This document shows positions 55,264 through 63,751 of a DNA stretch of 64,000 bases, piece by piece. Within the stretch, counting starts at the first letter, position 1. Each line of letters opens with the position of its first letter. Made by a program: the position numbers and the translations under genes. This stretch comes from Chelativorans xinjiangensis. Its GTDB lineage: Bacteria; Pseudomonadota; Alphaproteobacteria; Rhizobiales; Rhizobiaceae. Under the pieces are notes generated by a model that was not told the origin of the DNA, made no database searches, and was given only the letters and a program-made list of their open reading frames with translations. The DNA lies in contig NZ_WQNH01000012.1 in the NCBI RefSeq assembly GCF_009812055.1, forward strand, positions 30,245 through 94,244. The letters are read 5' to 3'.

Positions 55264-55473
55264 ATGAAGCCTGTGAGTGAAGACACGAACAAGATCGCGA
55301 GCTCCCGCAAACTGCCGCCCGCAGCCCAGCGCGCGCTGAAGGAGGCGGAGGAGCGGCGCCGACAGCAGGCGGAGCGTGAAATGCAGGCGCCACGCGAGAT
55401 CGGTGGCCGGAAGGGACTTGATCCCGCCCGCTACGGCGACTGGGAAGTCAAAGGCATCGCCAGCGATTTTTGA
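55264..55473 (+). CDS. DUF1674 (SDHAF4/Sdh8-like) small protein
   Basis: 69 residues: a basic helical N-terminus rich in Glu/Arg/Gln (LKEAEERRRQQAERE) and the conserved C-terminal motif GGRKGLDPARYGDWEVKGIASDF that defines DUF1674. Eukaryotic members are assembly factor 4 of succinate dehydrogenase, so a role in SdhA flavinylation or protection is inferred. sdhCDAB itself lies about 17 kb away in this window. Divergent from htpX; the 149-base gap has a GC-rich hairpin at 55175-55196. Confidence 0.85.
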   Translation: MKPVSEDTNKIASSRKLPPAAQRALKEAEERRRQQAEREMQAPREIGGRKGLDPARYGDWEVKGIASDF

Positions 55474-55492
55474 GCCGCCCGACGCTTCGCCC

Positions 55493-55593
55493 AGACCTGT
55501 TCATCGTTTCATGGAATCGACGAACAGGTCTAACTCCTTGTTTTGCCCCAATTCCGGACGGAAAACCGGTTTGCGCTTTTCCTGGAATTGCTC
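55493..55593 (+). repeat. RIME-like repeat, family A copy 4
   Basis: Arms AGACCTGTTCATCG / CGACGAACAGGTCT, then the CAATTCCGG / CCTGGAATTG palindrome around GGAAAACCGGTTTGC. The final C is the first base of the fpr stop codon on the reverse strand. Confidence 0.9.
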
Positions 55594-56420
55594 TACCCGA
55601 CGAAGGCGCGCTCCACCACGAAATCGGCGGGTTCGGCGTTGGAGCCTTCCTTAAGGCCGGCCTTTTCAACAAGCGCCTTCACGTCCTTGAGCATGTTCAT
55701 GGAGCCGCAGATCATCACGCGGTCCTCTGCCTGGTCGAATGGCTTCGTGCCAAGCGCCTCAAAGAGCTCGCCGTTCTCGATCAGCGTCGTGATGCGGCCC
55801 ATGCGCGGCGAGGTCTCGCGCGTGGTGGAGGTGAAGTGGAAGAGCCGGCCCTCGGTCAGCTCGCCGATCAGCGGGTCCTCGCGCGTGGCTGCGATCAGTT
55901 CCTCGCCGTATTTCAGCTCCGCCAGATCGCGGCAGGTGTGGGTGAGGATGACCTCACCGAACTTGTCGTAGGTCTCGGGATCGCGGATGAGGCTGGCGAA
56001 GGGCGCGATGCCGGTGCCCGTCGAGATCATGTAGAGGCACTTTCCCGGCGTCAGCGCATCGTTGACCAGCGTGCCCGTCGACTTCTGCCGCATCAGCACC
56101 GTGTCGCCCGGCTGGATCTTCTGCAGGTGCTGGGTAAGCGGCCCGTCCGGCACCTTGATGGAGAAGAACTCCACTTCCTCGTCCCAGCTGGGGCTGGCGA
56201 TGGAATAGGCGCGGAAGACCGGCTTCTCCGCATTCGGCAGGCCGATCATGACGAACTCGCCGGAGCGGAAGCGGAAGCTCTGCGGCCGCGTGATGCGGAA
56301 GGAGAATAGCCGGTCCGTGTAGTGCTTCACCGAAACCACGCGCTCGGCATAAACGCCGGCGGGAATCGGGAACTCCAGCGCCTGGACGGCTTCGGTGTTG
56401 CGCAGGGCGGCAGTGTTCAT
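55593..56420 (-). CDS. fpr: ferredoxin-NADP(+) reductase (bacterial type)
   Basis: FAD enzyme of 275 residues passing electrons between NADPH and ferredoxin/flavodoxin. The FAD-binding RAYSIAS, NADP-binding STGTGIAPFAS and MICGSMNML segments are in order, and the C-terminus ends ADFVVERAFVG as in the Azotobacter/Rhodobacter branch. Promoter CTTGAC...CTAATA lies about 65 bases upstream. Its TAG stop coincides with the end of repeat A4. Confidence 0.93.
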   Translation of the reverse strand: MNTAALRNTEAVQALEFPIPAGVYAERVVSVKHYTDRLFSFRITRPQSFRFRSGEFVMIGLPNAEKPVFRAYSIASPSWDEEVEFFSIKVPDGPLTQHLQKIQPGDTVLMRQKSTGTLVNDALTPGKCLYMISTGTGIAPFASLIRDPETYDKFGEVILTHTCRDLAELKYGEELIAATREDPLIGELTEGRLFHFTSTTRETSPRMGRITTLIENGELFEALGTKPFDQAEDRVMICGSMNMLKDVKALVEKAGLKEGSNAEPADFVVERAFVG

Positions 56421-56484
56421 GGACTGATCCTTTGTCCGTCGCGGTTCCAGCCTGTCTTGCGAGCACGCTCTTGCTTCGCAAGAT

Positions 56485-56513
56485 TATTAGTATACAAATG
56501 ATTTTAGGGTCAA
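56485..56513 (-). promoter_or_regulatory. fpr promoter with a GTATAC dyad in the spacer
   Basis: On the reverse strand TTGACC (56508-56513), preceded by C, and CTAATA (56485-56490) are 17 bases apart, a good alphaproteobacterial promoter. The spacer holds the palindrome ATTTGTATACTAAT (56486-56499), which looks like a GntR/FadR-type operator core (T-N-GT-N2-AC-N-A). The surrounding 60 bases are unusually AT-rich for this window. Confidence 0.55.
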
Positions 56514-56581
56514 GCTCCTAGTGGAAAAGACCTATTCCAAAACGCCGCCTGGAAAAAGGTTTTGCATTCCGGATTTTCAGC

Positions 56582-58660
56582 ATGAGTGAGAAAAGCGGCG
56601 CAGAATCGGGCCATGTCGTAGCAGGCATCGATGTCGGAGGCACTTTCACCGACCTTCTGCTGGTCGACGGGCGTGGGGGCGGTCCAGCCCGGGTAGCCGT
56701 CGCCAAGACACCAACGACGACCAACAACCAAGCCCACGGCGTGGTGAACGCGCTTCATCAGGCCGGCGTGCCGGCGGCCGAGATCGGCCTCATCGTGCAC
56801 GGCACGACGACGACCACCAATGCCGTGCTGGAGCGCCGGCTGGCGGCGACGGGCATGATCACCACCAAGGGTTTCCGCGACGTGATCGAGCTCGGGCGGC
56901 GCACCCGGCCGCAAGCCTACGGCATGACCGGTACCTTCACGCCCGTCATCCCGCGCAATCTGCGGCTGGAGGCGGCAGAACGCATGGATGCTTCGGGCTG
57001 GGTGCTGGAGCCGCTCGACGAGGAGGGCTTGCGCGCCGCGCTGCGCCGGTTGCTCGACGCCGGCTGCGTCTCCCTCGTCATCCATTTCCTGCATGCCTAT
57101 GCCAACCCGGCGCACGAGCTTCGCGCGGCTGAGATCGCACGCGAGGTCTGGCCGAACGACCACATCACCACCGGCCATTCGCTCTTGTCGGAGGCGCGGG
57201 AGTTCGAGCGCGGCGTGACGGCGGCCGTCAATGCGGCGGTGCAGCCGATCCTGGAGCGCTACGTCGCCCGGTTGTCGGACGAATTGAAGACGCTGGGCTA
57301 CCGGCGCGACTTCCTCGTCATGAACGGCAATGGCGGCATGATTTCCGCCGCGCACGTGGCGCGCGAGGCGGCGAAGACGGTGATGTCCGGCCCGGCTTCC
57401 GGCGTCATGGCCGCCGCCTATACGGCGCGGCGGGCGGGGGTCGAGAACCTGATCACCTACGACATGGGCGGCACATCGACAGACGTGGCGCTGGTGCGCG
57501 GCGGGAAGGCGGCGGTCTCCAACGAGATCGAGATCGAATATGCCATGCCGATCCACGTTCCCATGGTGGACGTGCACACGGTGGGTGCCGGTGGCGGCTC
57601 CATTGCCAGGGTCAACGATGCGGGGCTGATCGAGGTGGGCCCCGAGAGCGCGGGTGCGGTGCCGGGGCCTATCTGCTATGGCCGCGGGGGTGGGGAGCCT
57701 ACGATTTCGGACGCCAACCTCCTGCTCGGCCGGTTGAACCCGCGCAAGCTGCTGTCGGTGGACAGCCCGGTGTCGGTCGACGACGTGAAGGGGGTCTTCG
57801 CCGAGAAGCTCGGCCGGTATATGGGCTTCGATGCGGTGGAGGCGGCGGGCGCGGTGTTGAGGCTCGCCAACATCAAGATGGCGGGTGCCATCCGCATGGT
57901 CTCGCTCGGCAAGGGGCACGATCCGCGCGACTTCGCCCTCTTCGCCTTCGGCGGCGCGGGGCCGCTGCACGCTTCGGCGCTTGCCCGCGAGCTCGGCATC
58001 CCGCGCGTCATGGTGCCGGCGCGGCCAGGCATCACCAATGCGCTCGGCTGCGTGGTGGCCGATCTCAGACACGACTTCGTCAACACGGTGAACAGGCCGG
58101 TGGCCGACGTCGATCTCGACCTGGTGCGCGGGGTGCTCGCGGCGCAGCGGGCGGAGGGCGAGGCGTTGATCGCCGGGGAGACAGTGCGGCCGGAACGCAT
58201 GGAGTATGCGCACTCCGCCGATATGCAGTTCGTCGGTCAGACGCACCTCCTGAACGTGCCGCTGCCCGGCCCCGCGGTGGACCGCGAGACGCTGCAGGCG
58301 CTCTTCGAGGAAGCCTATTTCGCCCGCTTCAAGGTGCGGCTGCCGGAAATCCGCGCCAATCTGGTGAACCTCAACACGTCCGTCATCGGCGTGCGGCCCG
58401 AGATCGATCTCGCCACGCTGATCGATCCCGCCGGACGTATGCAGCGGCTGGAGGAAGCGCTGGTGGAGAGGCGGCCGGTCTGGTTCGACGGCGCCTGGCA
58501 TGACACGCCCGTCTACGGCCGCGGAAAGCTGCCGCTCGACGCTGTCATCGAGGGACCGGCTATCCTGGAGCAGCTCGATACGACGACGGTGATCGAGCCC
58601 GGCGACCGGGCTACAATGGATGGCGACGGGAATATTATCATCGCGGTGAGGAGCGTGTGA
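56582..58660 (+). CDS. hyuA: hydantoinase/oxoprolinase family protein, subunit A
   Basis: 692-residue ATP-dependent subunit with an actin-like N-terminal region (GIDVGGTFTDLLLVDG), HGTTTTTNAVLERR near 77, GPASGVMAAAY and DMGGTSTDVAL, typical of HyuA / N-methylhydantoinase A / acetone-carboxylase-like proteins. The substrate (hydantoin, oxoproline or another lactam) is unknown. No strong ribosome site is seen. Forms a two-gene unit with hyuB; no transporter or racemase is adjacent. Confidence 0.9.
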   Translation: MSEKSGAESGHVVAGIDVGGTFTDLLLVDGRGGGPARVAVAKTPTTTNNQAHGVVNALHQAGVPAAEIGLIVHGTTTTTNAVLERRLAATGMITTKGFRDVIELGRRTRPQAYGMTGTFTPVIPRNLRLEAAERMDASGWVLEPLDEEGLRAALRRLLDAGCVSLVIHFLHAYANPAHELRAAEIAREVWPNDHITTGHSLLSEAREFERGVTAAVNAAVQPILERYVARLSDELKTLGYRRDFLVMNGNGGMISAAHVAREAAKTVMSGPASGVMAAAYTARRAGVENLITYDMGGTSTDVALVRGGKAAVSNEIEIEYAMPIHVPMVDVHTVGAGGGSIARVNDAGLIEVGPESAGAVPGPICYGRGGGEPTISDANLLLGRLNPRKLLSVDSPVSVDDVKGVFAEKLGRYMGFDAVEAAGAVLRLANIKMAGAIRMVSLGKGHDPRDFALFAFGGAGPLHASALARELGIPRVMVPARPGITNALGCVVADLRHDFVNTVNRPVADVDLDLVRGVLAAQRAEGEALIAGETVRPERMEYAHSADMQFVGQTHLLNVPLPGPAVDRETLQALFEEAYFARFKVRLPEIRANLVNLNTSVIGVRPEIDLATLIDPAGRMQRLEEALVERRPVWFDGAWHDTPVYGRGKLPLDAVIEGPAILEQLDTTTVIEPGDRATMDGDGNIIIAVRSV

Positions 58661-60417
58661 TGATGACGGGCAGGTGCGCGACCGAGCTAGATGCCATCAC
58701 CCTTTCCGTCATCCAGGCGGCGCTGCAGCAGGTCTGCGACGAGATGGATCTGGTATTCTCCCGCGCCGCCTTCTCTCCCGTCATCGCCGAGGCCAACGAC
58801 CGCTCCGACGGCATCTATTCGGCCGAGGACGGTTCGCTGATCGCACAAGGGGCGGGCGGGCTGCCGGTCTTCGTCGGCGTCATGCAGTATTCGACCGGCA
58901 CGCTGATCGAGCGCATTCGCGAGGGCGTGACGGCGGCACCCGAGTCGGGCGACATCTACATCGTCAACGATCCCTATCTGGGCGGCACGCATCTCATGGA
59001 TGTGCGGTTCGCCATGCCGGTGTGGCGAGGGGGTGAAATCTATTGCTGGCTCTCCAACACGGGGCACTGGCCGGATATCGGCGGGGCGGTGCCGGGGGGG
59101 TTCTCGGCCTCGGCCACGGCGGTGGAGCAGGAGGGGCTGCGCCTGCCGCCCGTGAAACTCTTCAAGAAGGGTGTGCTCGACCCCGAGATCTACGCCATCA
59201 TCTCATCCAACATCCGCGTGGCGGACCAGCGCATCGGCGACATCCGCGCCCAGGCCGCGGCGCTTGAAGTGGGTGCCGAGCGGCTCAGCGAAGTGCTGGA
59301 TCGTTACGGAGACGAAACGGTGCGCATGGCGATTGCCGAACTGCGCCTGAGGGCGGCGGCGCAGATGCGGGCGCGCATCGCCGAAATTCCCGACGGGATC
59401 TATCGCGGCAAAGCGTATGTGGACTCCGACGGGGTGGTGGATGCGCCGCTGACGATCGCGCTGGCGGTCGAGAAGAAAGGCGATGCGCTGACCTTCGATT
59501 TCTCCGGTTCCAGCCCGCCCTGCACCGGGCCGATGAACAGCGTGCTGGCGACGACGCTCTCCTCGGTCTACCTCGCCATGCGGCATATCTTTCCCGAAGT
59601 GCCGCTTTCCGCCGGCGCCTTCGATCCGCTCGTCGTCAAGCGGCCGGAAGGCACCTTCCTCGATGCCCGCTATCCGCGCCCCGTCTCCGGCTGCGCGGCG
59701 GAGGTCTCGCAGCGCATCGCGGAAGCCGTCTTTTCCGCCATGGTGAAGGCGCTGCCCGACGAGGTGACGGCCGCGCCCGCCGGCTCCAGCGGCAATTTCG
59801 CGCTGGGCGGGCACGACCCCGCGCGCGGGCGCGACTTCGTGATGTACCAGATCTCCGGCGGCGGCTATGGCGGCAACGCACATGACGACGGGCTATCCAA
59901 CGGCTGCTCCACCATCGGCATTTCCAAGTCGCCGCCTATCGAGGTGATGGAGCAGGCCTTTCCCGTGCTCTACCGGCACTACGCGCTGCGCGAGGGCTCA
60001 GGCGGGGCCGGGTGCCGGCGCGGGGGATTCGGGCTTGCTTACGAGGTGGAGCTTCTGCGCGGCGAGGCGCGCGCGTCCTTCGTCATGGATCATGGCCGTA
60101 CCGGACCGCAGGGCGCGCTCGGCGGGGCCGACGGGGCGGTGAACACGGTAACGGTCTGGCGCGACGGCAAGGCGCACGTGCCGCCGCACCTTTCCAAGGA
60201 ACAGGATATCCCGCTGAAGGCCGGCGACCGCGTGTCCGTCGGCACGCCGGGCGGCGGCGGGTATGGCGATCCGTTCGAGCGCAAGCCGGAGCTGGTGCTG
60301 CGGGATGTGGCGCTGGGGTACTACACGGCGAGCCAAGCCGAAGCGCTGTTCGGCGTGGTGCTGAGCGCGGACGGCAGCGCCATCGACGAGGCGGCGACGG
60401 CGCGTCGGCGGGGCTAG
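58660..60417 (+). CDS. hyuB: hydantoinase/oxoprolinase family protein, subunit B
   Basis: 585 residues. LQQVCDEMDLVFSRAAFSPVIAE at the N-terminus, GDIYIVNDPYLGGTHLMDVRF in the middle and GDRVSVGTPGGGGYGDP near the end define the HyuB family. ATG 58660 shares its A with the hyuA TGA and has GAGGAG upstream, so the two subunits are translationally coupled. Its TAG stop begins a 16-base match to repeat family C. Confidence 0.91.
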   Translation: MMTGRCATELDAITLSVIQAALQQVCDEMDLVFSRAAFSPVIAEANDRSDGIYSAEDGSLIAQGAGGLPVFVGVMQYSTGTLIERIREGVTAAPESGDIYIVNDPYLGGTHLMDVRFAMPVWRGGEIYCWLSNTGHWPDIGGAVPGGFSASATAVEQEGLRLPPVKLFKKGVLDPEIYAIISSNIRVADQRIGDIRAQAAALEVGAERLSEVLDRYGDETVRMAIAELRLRAAAQMRARIAEIPDGIYRGKAYVDSDGVVDAPLTIALAVEKKGDALTFDFSGSSPPCTGPMNSVLATTLSSVYLAMRHIFPEVPLSAGAFDPLVVKRPEGTFLDARYPRPVSGCAAEVSQRIAEAVFSAMVKALPDEVTAAPAGSSGNFALGGHDPARGRDFVMYQISGGGYGGNAHDDGLSNGCSTIGISKSPPIEVMEQAFPVLYRHYALREGSGGAGCRRGGFGLAYEVELLRGEARASFVMDHGRTGPQGALGGADGAVNTVTVWRDGKAHVPPHLSKEQDIPLKAGDRVSVGTPGGGGYGDPFERKPELVLRDVALGYYTASQAEALFGVVLSADGSAIDEAATARRRG

Positions 60418-60429
60418 CGCATCGGCCCG
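60414..60429 (+). repeat. 16-base fragment identical to the end of repeat family C
   Basis: CTAGCGCATCGGCCCG is identical to the terminal 16 bases of copy C1. The rest of the element is missing. TAG at 60415-60417 is the hyuB stop codon. Confidence 0.65.
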
Positions 60430-60496
60430 TGGCCGGATTGACATATCGCTCCGCTGTCACCAACTGCGGTCGTAGCGTTTCTGTCCGGAGACCGTG

Positions 60497-60697
60497 ATGA
60501 GCCGTCTTTTGATCACGCTCGGAATCGTTCTGCTGGTGGCGGGGCTGCTATGGCCGTGGCTGCAGAAAAGCGGGCTCGGGCGCCTGCCCGGCGACATCGT
60601 GATCGAACGCGAGAATTTCCGCTTCTACCTGCCGATCACGACCTCCATCCTGATCAGCGTCGTCATCAGCCTCATCGCCTGGCTGCTGAACCGATAG
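60497..60697 (+). CDS. DUF2905 family small membrane protein
   Basis: 66 residues with two transmembrane helices (LLITLGIVLLVAGLLWPW and the C-terminal SILISVVISLIAWLLNR) joined by SGLGRLPGDIVIERENFRFYLP, the DUF2905 signature. CCGGAG precedes ATG 60497. Function unknown. Ends at a bidirectional terminator shared with rpsP. Confidence 0.88.
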   Translation: MSRLLITLGIVLLVAGLLWPWLQKSGLGRLPGDIVIERENFRFYLPITTSILISVVISLIAWLLNR

Positions 60698-60705
60698 GGC
60701 AAAAG

Positions 60706-60730
60706 AAAAGGCGGGCAAGGCCCGCCTTTT
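60706..60730. terminator. bidirectional intrinsic terminator
   Basis: AAAAGGCGGGC (60706-60716), loop AAG, GCCCGCCTTTT (60720-60730). The 11-bp stem with A and T tracts serves the forward DUF2905 gene and the reverse rpsP operon. Confidence 0.88.
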
Positions 60731-60754
60731 CGTCTGTCGAAGATGCCCGAAGGC

Positions 60755-61231
60755 TCAGCCCTCGGTCTTCTCGCTCTCGGCGGCCTCCTCGGCCGGGGCT
60801 TCCGCGACTGCCTCGGCGGGAGCTTCGGCAGCGGCAGGCTCCTCGGCCGGTGTCTCGGCGGCAGCAGCCTCGGCCTCGGCGGCAGCAGCCTTCGCCTCCT
60901 CCTCGGCCTGCTTCGCGGCGGCGAGACGCTCCTGCGCCTTCTTGCCGGGCTCGGCCTTGTTCGGGTTGCTGCGCTCGGGACGCTTGGCGAGGCCCGCCTG
61001 GTCGAGGAAGCGGAGCACGCGGTCGGTCGGCAGGGCGCCGTTGTCGAGCCAATGCTTGATGCGCTCCTCGTTGAGCTTCACGCGCTCGGCGTCCTTGGGC
61101 AGCGTCGGGTTCCAGGAGCCGAGCTGCTCGATGAAGCGGCCGTCGCGCGGTGCGCGCACGTCGGCCACGACGACGTGGTAGTAGGGGCGTTTCTTGGAGC
61201 CCGCGCGGGCCAGTCGGATTTTCAGTGCCAT
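60755..61231 (-). CDS. rpsP: 30S ribosomal protein S16
   Basis: 158 residues. The conserved core ([24 protein letters not shown]...[16 protein letters not shown]) takes up about 85 residues. The remainder is a long Ala/Glu-rich tail, common in alphaproteobacteria and probably disordered. It is the last gene of the ffh-aroQ-GNAT-rpsP run. The usual rimM-trmD-rplS genes are not downstream. Confidence 0.96.
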   Translation of the reverse strand: MALKIRLARAGSKKRPYYHVVVADVRAPRDGRFIEQLGSWNPTLPKDAERVKLNEERIKHWLDNGALPTDRVLRFLDQAGLAKRPERSNPNKAEPGKKAQERLAAAKQAEEEAKAAAAEAEAAAAETPAEEPAAAEAPAEAVAEAPAEEAAESEKTEG

Positions 61232-61255
61232 TGTTCTTCCTTTCGATGATGGCGA

Positions 61256-61759
61256 TCAGGCCGGCACGGCGTGCCGGAAACACAAGCGCGGCTCGCCGCG
61301 CAGGGTGGTGGGCGGCAGGGGCATCGCCCCCAGCCTTTCGACTACCGCCTGGGACGGCAGGTTCTCGGGATGGACGAAGCTCATGAGCGGCGGCAGCTTG
61401 AGATCGCGCGCGACCCAGAGCTGCACGCGTGAGGCGGCCTCCGTAGCGTAACCCTGGCCCTCGAAGCCGGCATAGATGCTCCAGGCGAGCTCGGGCTCCT
61501 CGATATAGGGCGGGTGCCAGAGCCCGGCGAAACCGATCGTCGCCTGGTCCTCCTTGCGCTCGAGCGCGAAAAGCCCATAGCCGTTGAGCGCCCACTCGCC
61601 CACCATCGAGGTAAAGCGCGTCCAGGCGTCCCATTCCTTCCTGGGCCCGCCGATATAGCGCGTGCGCTCCGGATCGGCCCGGAAGATCGCATAGGCGGGG
61701 AAGTCGTCCGCCCGCCAGCCGCGCAGGATCAGGCGCTCGCTTTCAAGCACGGGTGTCAT
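61256..61759 (-). CDS. GNAT N-acetyltransferase (RimJ-like)
   Basis: 167 residues. ESERLILRGWRADDFPAYAIF at the N-terminus and YAGFEGQGYATEAASRVQLW are typical of the RimJ/RimL branch. Starts by ATGA overlap with the chorismate mutase stop, so it is translationally coupled. An unusual insertion between chorismate mutase and rpsP; the substrate is unknown. Confidence 0.85.
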   Translation of the reverse strand: MTPVLESERLILRGWRADDFPAYAIFRADPERTRYIGGPRKEWDAWTRFTSMVGEWALNGYGLFALERKEDQATIGFAGLWHPPYIEEPELAWSIYAGFEGQGYATEAASRVQLWVARDLKLPPLMSFVHPENLPSQAVVERLGAMPLPPTTLRGEPRLCFRHAVPA

Positions 61760-62094
61760 GCCTGCGCCTCGCCCTTTTCCGGTGCGCCGTTGCCGTGCTC
61801 CTCGGCGATCGCCTCGTGATGGCGGATGACCTCGCGGATGATGAAGTTCAGGAACTTTTCCGCAAAATCGGGGTCGAGTTGCGCTTCGTCGGCCAGCCGG
61901 CGCAGCCGGGCGATCTGCGCCTGCTCGCGCGCCGGATCGGCCGGCGGCAGGCCGTGGGTCGCCTTCAATACGCCGACCGCCTTGGTGCAGCGGAAGCGCT
62001 CGGCGAGCATGTGGAGGAGGGCGGCGTCGATATTGTCGATCGACGCACGCAGCTCCAGGAGCTGCGCCTTGGCGAAATCCTTGTCCGCGTTCAT
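61756..62094 (-). CDS. chorismate mutase (AroQ type)
   Basis: 112 residues, all-helical AroQ fold converting chorismate to prephenate for Phe/Tyr synthesis. LLELRASIDNIDAALLHMLAERF is helix 1 with the conserved arginine and acidic residues, followed by KAVGVLKATHGLPPADPAREQ. No prephenate dehydratase is fused. Lies 11 bases after ffh; this ffh-aroQ order is common in Hyphomicrobiales. Confidence 0.9.
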   Translation of the reverse strand: MNADKDFAKAQLLELRASIDNIDAALLHMLAERFRCTKAVGVLKATHGLPPADPAREQAQIARLRRLADEAQLDPDFAEKFLNFIIREVIRHHEAIAEEHGNGAPEKGEAQA

Positions 62095-62105
62095 CCCCCG
62101 CCCCC

Positions 62106-63674
62106 CTACTTCTTCCTCGGCAGGCCGGGCAGGCCGCCGCCCGGAAGGCCCGGCAAGCCGCCACCGCCGCCCGGAAGGCCGGGAAGCCCCCCTTTGGGTA
62201 AACCTTGGGGCAGGCCGCCTTGCGATAGGCCCGCGGCTTTCGCCTGTTTCTGCAGGGCTTCGAGCTCTTTGGGGTCCATCTTGGAAAGGTCCGGCATGCC
62301 GCCGCCCAGGCCGCCAAGGCCCATCTTCTGCGCCATGCCGCCCATCATCCCGCGCATCATGCCGCCCTTTTTGCCCTTGCCGCCCATGGCCTTCATCATG
62401 TCGGCCATCTGGCGGTGCATCTTCAGGAGCTTGTTGATCTGCGCGGCGTCGGTGCCGGAGCCGGCGGCGATGCGCTTCTTGCGGCTGTGCTTGAGGAGGT
62501 CGGGATTGGCGCGCTCCTTCGGCGTCATCGACTGTATGATGGCGATCTGGCGGCCGAACATCTTGTCGTCGAGGCCGGCGGCGGCGAGCTGGTCCTTCAT
62601 CTTGCCCATGCCCGGCATCATGCCCATGATGCCGCCCATACCGCCCATTTTCTGCATCTGCGCAAGCTGATCGGCGAGGTCGTTCAGATCGAACTTCCCC
62701 TCCTGCATCTTCCGGGCCATCGCCGCAGCTTTTTCCTGGTCGATGGTCTCCGCCGCTTTTTCGACCAGGCTGACGATGTCGCCCATGCCGAGGATTCGGT
62801 CAGCGATACGCTTGGGATGGAACTCCTCGAGAGCATCCATCTTCTCGCCGACGCCGATGAGCTTGATCGGCTTGCCGGTGACAGCACGCATGGAAAGGGC
62901 AGCGCCGCCGCGGCCGTCGCCGTCCATGCGGGTCAAGACGAGGCCGGTGATGCCGACGCGCTCGTCGAAGCTTTCCGCCAGGTTCACCGCGTCCTGGCCG
63001 GTGAGCGAATCGGCGACCAGAAGGATCTCGTGCGGGTTCGAGGTGCGCTTGATGTCGGCCATCTCGGCCATCAGCGGCTCGTCGATATGGGTGCGGCCGG
63101 CGGTGTCGAGGATGACGACGTCGTGGCCGCCGAGCTTCGCCGCCTGCACGGCGCGCTTGGCGATGTCGACGGGGGTCTGATTGGCGACGATCGGAAGCGT
63201 GGCGACCGAGACCTGCTCGCCGATCTGGCGGAGCTGCTCCTGGGCGGCGGGGCGGCGGGTGTCGAGCGAGGCCATGAGCACTTTCTTGCCCTGGCGTTCG
63301 GAAAGCCGCTTGGCGATCTTGCCGGTGGTGGTCGTCTTGCCGGAGCCCTGCAGGCCGACCATCATGACGACGACAGGGGCCGGCGCGTTGAGATCGATTG
63401 TCTCGCCTTCGGCGCCCAACATCTCGACCAGTTCGTCGTGGACGATCTTGACGACCATCTGGCCGGGCTTGACAGACTTCAGCACCTGTGCGCCGACGGC
63501 CTTCTCACGCACGCGGTCGGTGAAGGAACGCACCACGTCGAGCGCCACGTCGGCCTCGATCAGCGCCCGGCGCACCTCGCGCAGCGCAGCCGCGACGTCG
63601 GCCTCCGACAGGGCGCCACGCCCGGTCAGGCCGTTCAGGATTGCGCCGAGGCGTTCCTGCAGGTTCTCAAACAT
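62106..63674 (-). CDS. ffh: signal recognition particle protein Ffh
   Basis: SRP GTPase for co-translational membrane targeting, 522 residues. N domain, G domain with GLQGSGKTTTTGK (about 105-117), DTAGR and TRMDGDGRGG, then the Met-rich M domain (about 330-440). The C-terminal 40 residues are a Gly/Leu/Pro repeat (GLPGLPGG units) absent from the minimal protein. First gene of the reverse-strand run; promoter and structured leader lie upstream. Confidence 0.97.
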   Translation of the reverse strand: MFENLQERLGAILNGLTGRGALSEADVAAALREVRRALIEADVALDVVRSFTDRVREKAVGAQVLKSVKPGQMVVKIVHDELVEMLGAEGETIDLNAPAPVVVMMVGLQGSGKTTTTGKIAKRLSERQGKKVLMASLDTRRPAAQEQLRQIGEQVSVATLPIVANQTPVDIAKRAVQAAKLGGHDVVILDTAGRTHIDEPLMAEMADIKRTSNPHEILLVADSLTGQDAVNLAESFDERVGITGLVLTRMDGDGRGGAALSMRAVTGKPIKLIGVGEKMDALEEFHPKRIADRILGMGDIVSLVEKAAETIDQEKAAAMARKMQEGKFDLNDLADQLAQMQKMGGMGGIMGMMPGMGKMKDQLAAAGLDDKMFGRQIAIIQSMTPKERANPDLLKHSRKKRIAAGSGTDAAQINKLLKMHRQMADMMKAMGGKGKKGGMMRGMMGGMAQKMGLGGLGGGMPDLSKMDPKELEALQKQAKAAGLSQGGLPQGLPKGGLPGLPGGGGGLPGLPGGGLPGLPRKK

Positions 63675-63751
63675 CCGCGTTCCTCTTGTCTCGCATCGTC
63701 AGACACGAGAGGTAATGCATCCGCGGCCGGGGTTAAACCTCGCGCAAAGCC

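Noticed and set aside
56582..60417. hyuAB as a horizontally acquired island
   Set aside because: Codon use and GC look like the neighbours, and there is no integrase, tRNA or direct repeat. The only hint is the 16-base repeat-C remnant at the end.
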